Source of the DNA: Planctomycetota bacterium
Lineage (GTDB): Bacteria; Planctomycetota; Phycisphaerae; FEN-1346
NCBI GenBank assembly: GCA_026386995.1
Contig: JAPLMO010000143.1
Location: 1-7,809 of the forward strand
Direction of reading: 5' to 3'
DNA length: 7,809 nt
Of the stretch, positions 6,401-7,809 are shown piece by piece; the stretch's first letter is position 1, and the number at the start of each line of letters is the position of its first letter. The position numbers and the translations under genes were made by a program. The notes beneath the pieces were generated by a model, which was not told the origin of the DNA, did no database searches, and saw only the letters and a program-made list of their open reading frames with translations.

Positions 6401-6622
6401 GTCCACCTCCATGATCAACGCACCGCCGATACCCACTCGTTTCATGGCTTCCAAGTCGGCAGTGATGCCCTCCCTGGTGATGTTACCATTGAGCCAGAAC
6501 CAGTACACCCAAGGCCGGGCCGAATCAGGCGGCGCTGCAAAATTCTTCGCAAGATCCTCTTTCGCCTGCACCATCCCGGCCAGCGAACCCAACACCAGCA
6601 ACATAATCAACAGCCTCTTCAT
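3416..6622 (-). CDS. Glycoside hydrolase family 106 (alpha-L-rhamnosidase-like), secreted
   Basis: Complete enzyme of 1068 residues, the usual size for GH106, whose known members remove terminal alpha-L-rhamnose from plant or algal polysaccharides. Residues 1-20 are a signal peptide (MKRLLIMLLVLGSLAGMVQA), so it acts outside the cytoplasm. The family opening follows: PWVYWFWLNGNITREGI (37-53), LEAMKRVGIGGALIMEV, then NNDAGWNGSGGPWI (110-123). In the barrel core, THVDSWENGAQNW (291-303), FSIEAYGG (371-378) and VVGAEAF (424-430) hold conserved-looking acidic residues D294, E297, E374 and E428; I cannot assign which are catalytic. A small beta-domain at about 755-832 (YGVLNDP...GDPASGVVKTL) comes before a C-terminal jelly-roll sugar-binding-like domain (about 900-1068: AAYRTTFTV, VSLNGKNLGVLWKPPYRVD, NTLEIKVTNLPINRM). 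GGAGGT sits 5 nt before the ATG. It probably forms an operon with the two frames upstream. Exact substrate is inferred only. Confidence 0.9.
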   Translation of the reverse strand: MKRLLIMLLVLGSLAGMVQAKEDLAKNFAAPPDSARPWVYWFWLNGNITREGITADLEAMKRVGIGGALIMEVDQGTPKGPVAFMSGEWRALFKFGVSEAQRLGLEVNMNNDAGWNGSGGPWIKPAESMQKVVWSETSVEGAKHFDGNLPQPETVEGFYREIAVLAMPTPGAFRIESIQAKAGYGIDSNLKAPATNVVPPEMVIERGRIVDLTSKMDKDGNLVWDPPAGKWTVMRFGHTSTGAKTLPAPDTGHGLECDKLSKEGSEAAFNGMMAKLIADVGPLAGKSLVATHVDSWENGAQNWTARMREEFQKRRGYDLLPFLPAMSGRVVQSLEVSERFLGDLRQTIADLIVDNYAGHLRDLARKNGMRFSIEAYGGPTDSVTDSGVYAGRADEPMAEFWVDGGMFHTCKAMSSAAHTYGKPVVGAEAFTAGDPERFLLHPATIKAIGDRAMCLGVNRLVFHRYAMQPWLNPKPGMMMGPWGVHYERTQTWWEQTKPWHEYLARCHYLLRQGLFVADICYLPGGDPNSRNGYDFDNCTSEVILTRMQVKDGRLVLPDGMSYRVLALQNMETMTPQLLRKIKELADAGAKIVGPAPNRSPSLTGYPQCDAEVKKLAAEMWANGKIVTHKSPEQVLAEMGVPPDFKSKARLNYIHRVAGDTDIYFVANPQPRPVKTVAEFRSPGRQPEFWRPETGLTERAAVFHERDGVVHVALSLQPSESVFVMFRKSGEKVDPVVSVTHDGQPVLPVAAAAGKVTVTKALYGVLNDPARTRDVRNAVQQRLDAGELEFQVAQMAAGGDPASGVVKTLAIEYTTGGKQLTASATDPDIIVLTAFDLAEPQAEIRRNARGQLVLGAWQPGHYEIKTESGHSHGCDVPTLPKVLEIGKQWQVKFDPKGGGPAEAAFDKLEDWSKRPEDGIKYYSGTAAYRTTFTVAGAPKQGTCVFLDLGKVAVMAEVSLNGKNLGVLWKPPYRVDATQAIKAGSNTLEIKVTNLPINRMIGDEFLPEDSERHENGTLMKWPQWLLDGKPSSTGRFTFASWRLWKKDQPLQESGLLGPVTVRTGAWVDLN

Positions 6623-6627
6623 GATTT

Positions 6628-6633
6628 ACCTCC
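6628..6633 (-). promoter_or_regulatory. Strong ribosome binding site of the GH106 gene
   Basis: GGAGGT on the minus strand, 5 nt (AAATC) before ATG 6622-6620. It is the best Shine-Dalgarno match in the window and fixes the start ahead of the signal peptide. Confidence 0.75.
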
Positions 6634-6657
6634 GTATTACCTCGTCATTTTGACCGG

Positions 6658-6888
6658 CTATTTTTCACAGCCGGAGGTCTTCAGCAGATTGCTGATCGCG
6701 CCTGAGAACGTATCGCCGATCAACACATCCAATCTGCACTTCCGCTGGTCTGCCACGCGCTGCAACTGGTCGAACCGTCGCATGCTGACGCTTTGCTGTG
6801 GTCCTGGAAGAATGACGGCGTTGGGGATTTCCATCCACGCCTCGCGGGCACGGAGCTCTCCTTTGTTTCTAAAACCTTCAGAGTCCAT
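6658..6888 (-). CDS. Small uncharacterised ORF between two glycan-degradation genes
   Basis: Frame of 76 residues that I do not recognise. It starts 5 nt after the stop of the DUF5703 gene and ends 35 nt before the GH106 start, so it fits an operon. The upstream stop overlaps an AGGAG only 2 nt from this ATG, which is tight. An ATG at 6834 with GAGG 5 nt ahead would give 58 residues (MEIPNAVILPGPQQSVSMRR onward). From about codon 11 on, third positions are GC-rich, as in the neighbouring genes, which favours coding or recently coding sequence; the first ten codons are AT-rich. No signal peptide or membrane segment is seen. The segment SVSMRRFDQLQRVADQRK followed by a second helix-like stretch faintly resembles a ribbon-helix-helix regulator, but that is speculative. 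It could also be the tail of a gene whose front was deleted. Confidence 0.4.
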   Translation of the reverse strand: MDSEGFRNKGELRAREAWMEIPNAVILPGPQQSVSMRRFDQLQRVADQRKCRLDVLIGDTFSGAISNLLKTSGCEK

Positions 6889-6893
6889 GTCTC

Positions 6894-7809
6894 CTATTTC
6901 GCCAGCATATTAACAACATCCGCGGTGCGGGACTGTGGTGTCACCGTAAGCGCCGTCACTTTGCCGTTACGGAGTTCCCCTTCCACCGTGGTGTTGTATG
7001 GCGCATGCAGCTTGAAAGAGACATTCCACTCCTTTGGCCAGGCCGGGAAAAGCAGCATCTTCTTGCCCTCGCACTGCAGGAGCATGGTCTGCGTCGTGTT
7101 GAGAATGTTGCCGCCGTGGCAATGGTCCGGGACCCAGTCGTAGTTCGGTCCCCAGAAGGCCGGGAAGCGGCTGCCGCCGTGCTTGCTCGACGCATTTTGG
7201 ACCAGCATCCGCCGCGCTTCGTCGGTCAATCCCAGCATGGCCGCCTGGATGGCCGACTGCTGCCAGCCATTGAAAGCCTGCTCGATGCGAGCCGCAAAGG
7301 TGTTCCGTCCGATCTCCAGATCCGGTTTGCCGACGCCGTAAATCCGGAAGGGAAACACCGTATACAATTCGGGATTTTCACAGTTGCTCCGCCCGCCGAA
7401 CTTCTCCGCCGGCAGGACGTACTTCTTGCCGTCCCGCACGGTCATGGGGATCTCGGGGATCTCTTTCTGGAATCGCATCCAGCGCTGCCGCGCCGCGGCA
7501 TCGGTCAGTTCCGGCGGCAAGGCCACGAGGCGCCCGAGCACCACGCGCAGAGCCGCGATATCCGTGGTGGGATTGGTGACGCCGCCTTGATAGGTTTCGA
7601 CCGCCTGGGCAGGGCTGATGATCAGTTTGCCCGCCGCGTCGCGCTTGAAGCGGGTGTCGAAATGGAGGACCATGGCATCGGTCCAGGGCAGAATCTGCTG
7701 CTTGAGGAACCGCTGGTCCTGCGTGTGTTCGTAGTAGTCCAGCATCATCATCGACAGGTCGAGCCCGCTCGACCAGATCCAGCGGATGTACGAATTGACC
7801 ATGTCGGAG
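6894..7809 (-). CDS. DUF5703/GH95-like glycoside hydrolase-type protein, C-terminal part
   Basis: The frame is open to the window edge (codons for S-D precede the first ATG at 7802), so this is the last 304 residues of a longer protein; the internal ATG is not its start. The content is typical of the (alpha/alpha)6-barrel half of DUF5703 and GH95-like proteins: IRWIWSSGLDLSMMMLDYYE and a following QDQRFL helix pair, NPELYTVFPFRIYGVGKPDL, then FPAFWGPNYDWVPDHCHGGN, where family members keep a Pro-Asp-(x)-x-HGG turn. The end (KKMLLFPAWPKEWNVSFKLH, APYNTTVEGELRNGKVTALT) is the small C-terminal beta-domain that caps these barrels. GH95 relatives act on alpha-L-fucose or galactose linkages; the activity of DUF5703 members is unproven, so I call it a probable exo-acting glycan enzyme. 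Its place at the head of the visible operon with a GH106 enzyme suggests a shared deoxysugar-containing substrate. Any signal peptide lies outside the window. Confidence 0.8.
   Translation of the reverse strand, partial: SDMVNSYIRWIWSSGLDLSMMMLDYYEHTQDQRFLKQQILPWTDAMVLHFDTRFKRDAAGKLIISPAQAVETYQGGVTNPTTDIAALRVVLGRLVALPPELTDAAARQRWMRFQKEIPEIPMTVRDGKKYVLPAEKFGGRSNCENPELYTVFPFRIYGVGKPDLEIGRNTFAARIEQAFNGWQQSAIQAAMLGLTDEARRMLVQNASSKHGGSRFPAFWGPNYDWVPDHCHGGNILNTTQTMLLQCEGKKMLLFPAWPKEWNVSFKLHAPYNTTVEGELRNGKVTALTVTPQSRTADVVNMLAK

Overview
The window looks like a carbohydrate-degradation neighbourhood from a planctomycete-type bacterium (Planctomycetota, perhaps Phycisphaerae). This is inferred from four things: a PEP-CTERM surface protein, a large GH106-type rhamnosidase next to a DUF5703/GH95-like protein, a remnant resembling planctomycete tyrosine recombinases, and high-GC sequence with repeated hairpin elements. 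No rRNA, tRNA or phylogenetic marker gene is present, so the taxonomic call is an inference. All supported genes lie on the minus strand, so the functional order runs from right to left.

Region by region, in transcription order. 7809-6894 is the 3' part of a DUF5703/GH95-like protein that runs off the window. 6888-6658 is a small unrecognised reading frame starting 5 nt after it. 6622-3416 is a complete, secreted GH106-family alpha-L-rhamnosidase-like enzyme with a strong ribosome binding site. These three read as one operon. 3405-3183 is a decayed piece of a tyrosine recombinase. 3181-3058 is a short mobile element (copy B). 2717-2049 encodes a PEP-CTERM protein with an unusual duplicated translation start upstream. 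2048-1812 is non-coding. 1811-1662 is a second copy of the same mobile element (copy A). 1569-154 encodes an outer-membrane beta-barrel of the alginate-export type. 153-1 holds nothing I can name.

How the genes may work together: the GH106 enzyme would remove terminal L-rhamnose (or a related deoxysugar) from a complex polysaccharide outside the cytoplasm. The DUF5703 protein is probably a second exo-acting enzyme of the same pathway. The beta-barrel could pass oligosaccharides or anionic sugars through the outer membrane, and the PEP-CTERM protein is probably anchored or sorted at the cell surface. No SusC/SusD pair, transporter or regulator of known type is visible.

The most noteworthy observation is a pair of short non-coding elements of 150 and 124 bp. 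Each has imperfect terminal inverted repeats of the type GTAcKGCSTCAGT, an internal nested palindrome with arms of about 30 bp, and an exact 8-9 bp direct repeat on both sides. They have the anatomy of a MITE (a small non-autonomous transposable element). Their GTA ends and 8-9 bp duplications are compatible with mobilisation by an IS66-like transposase. They bracket the PEP-CTERM gene.
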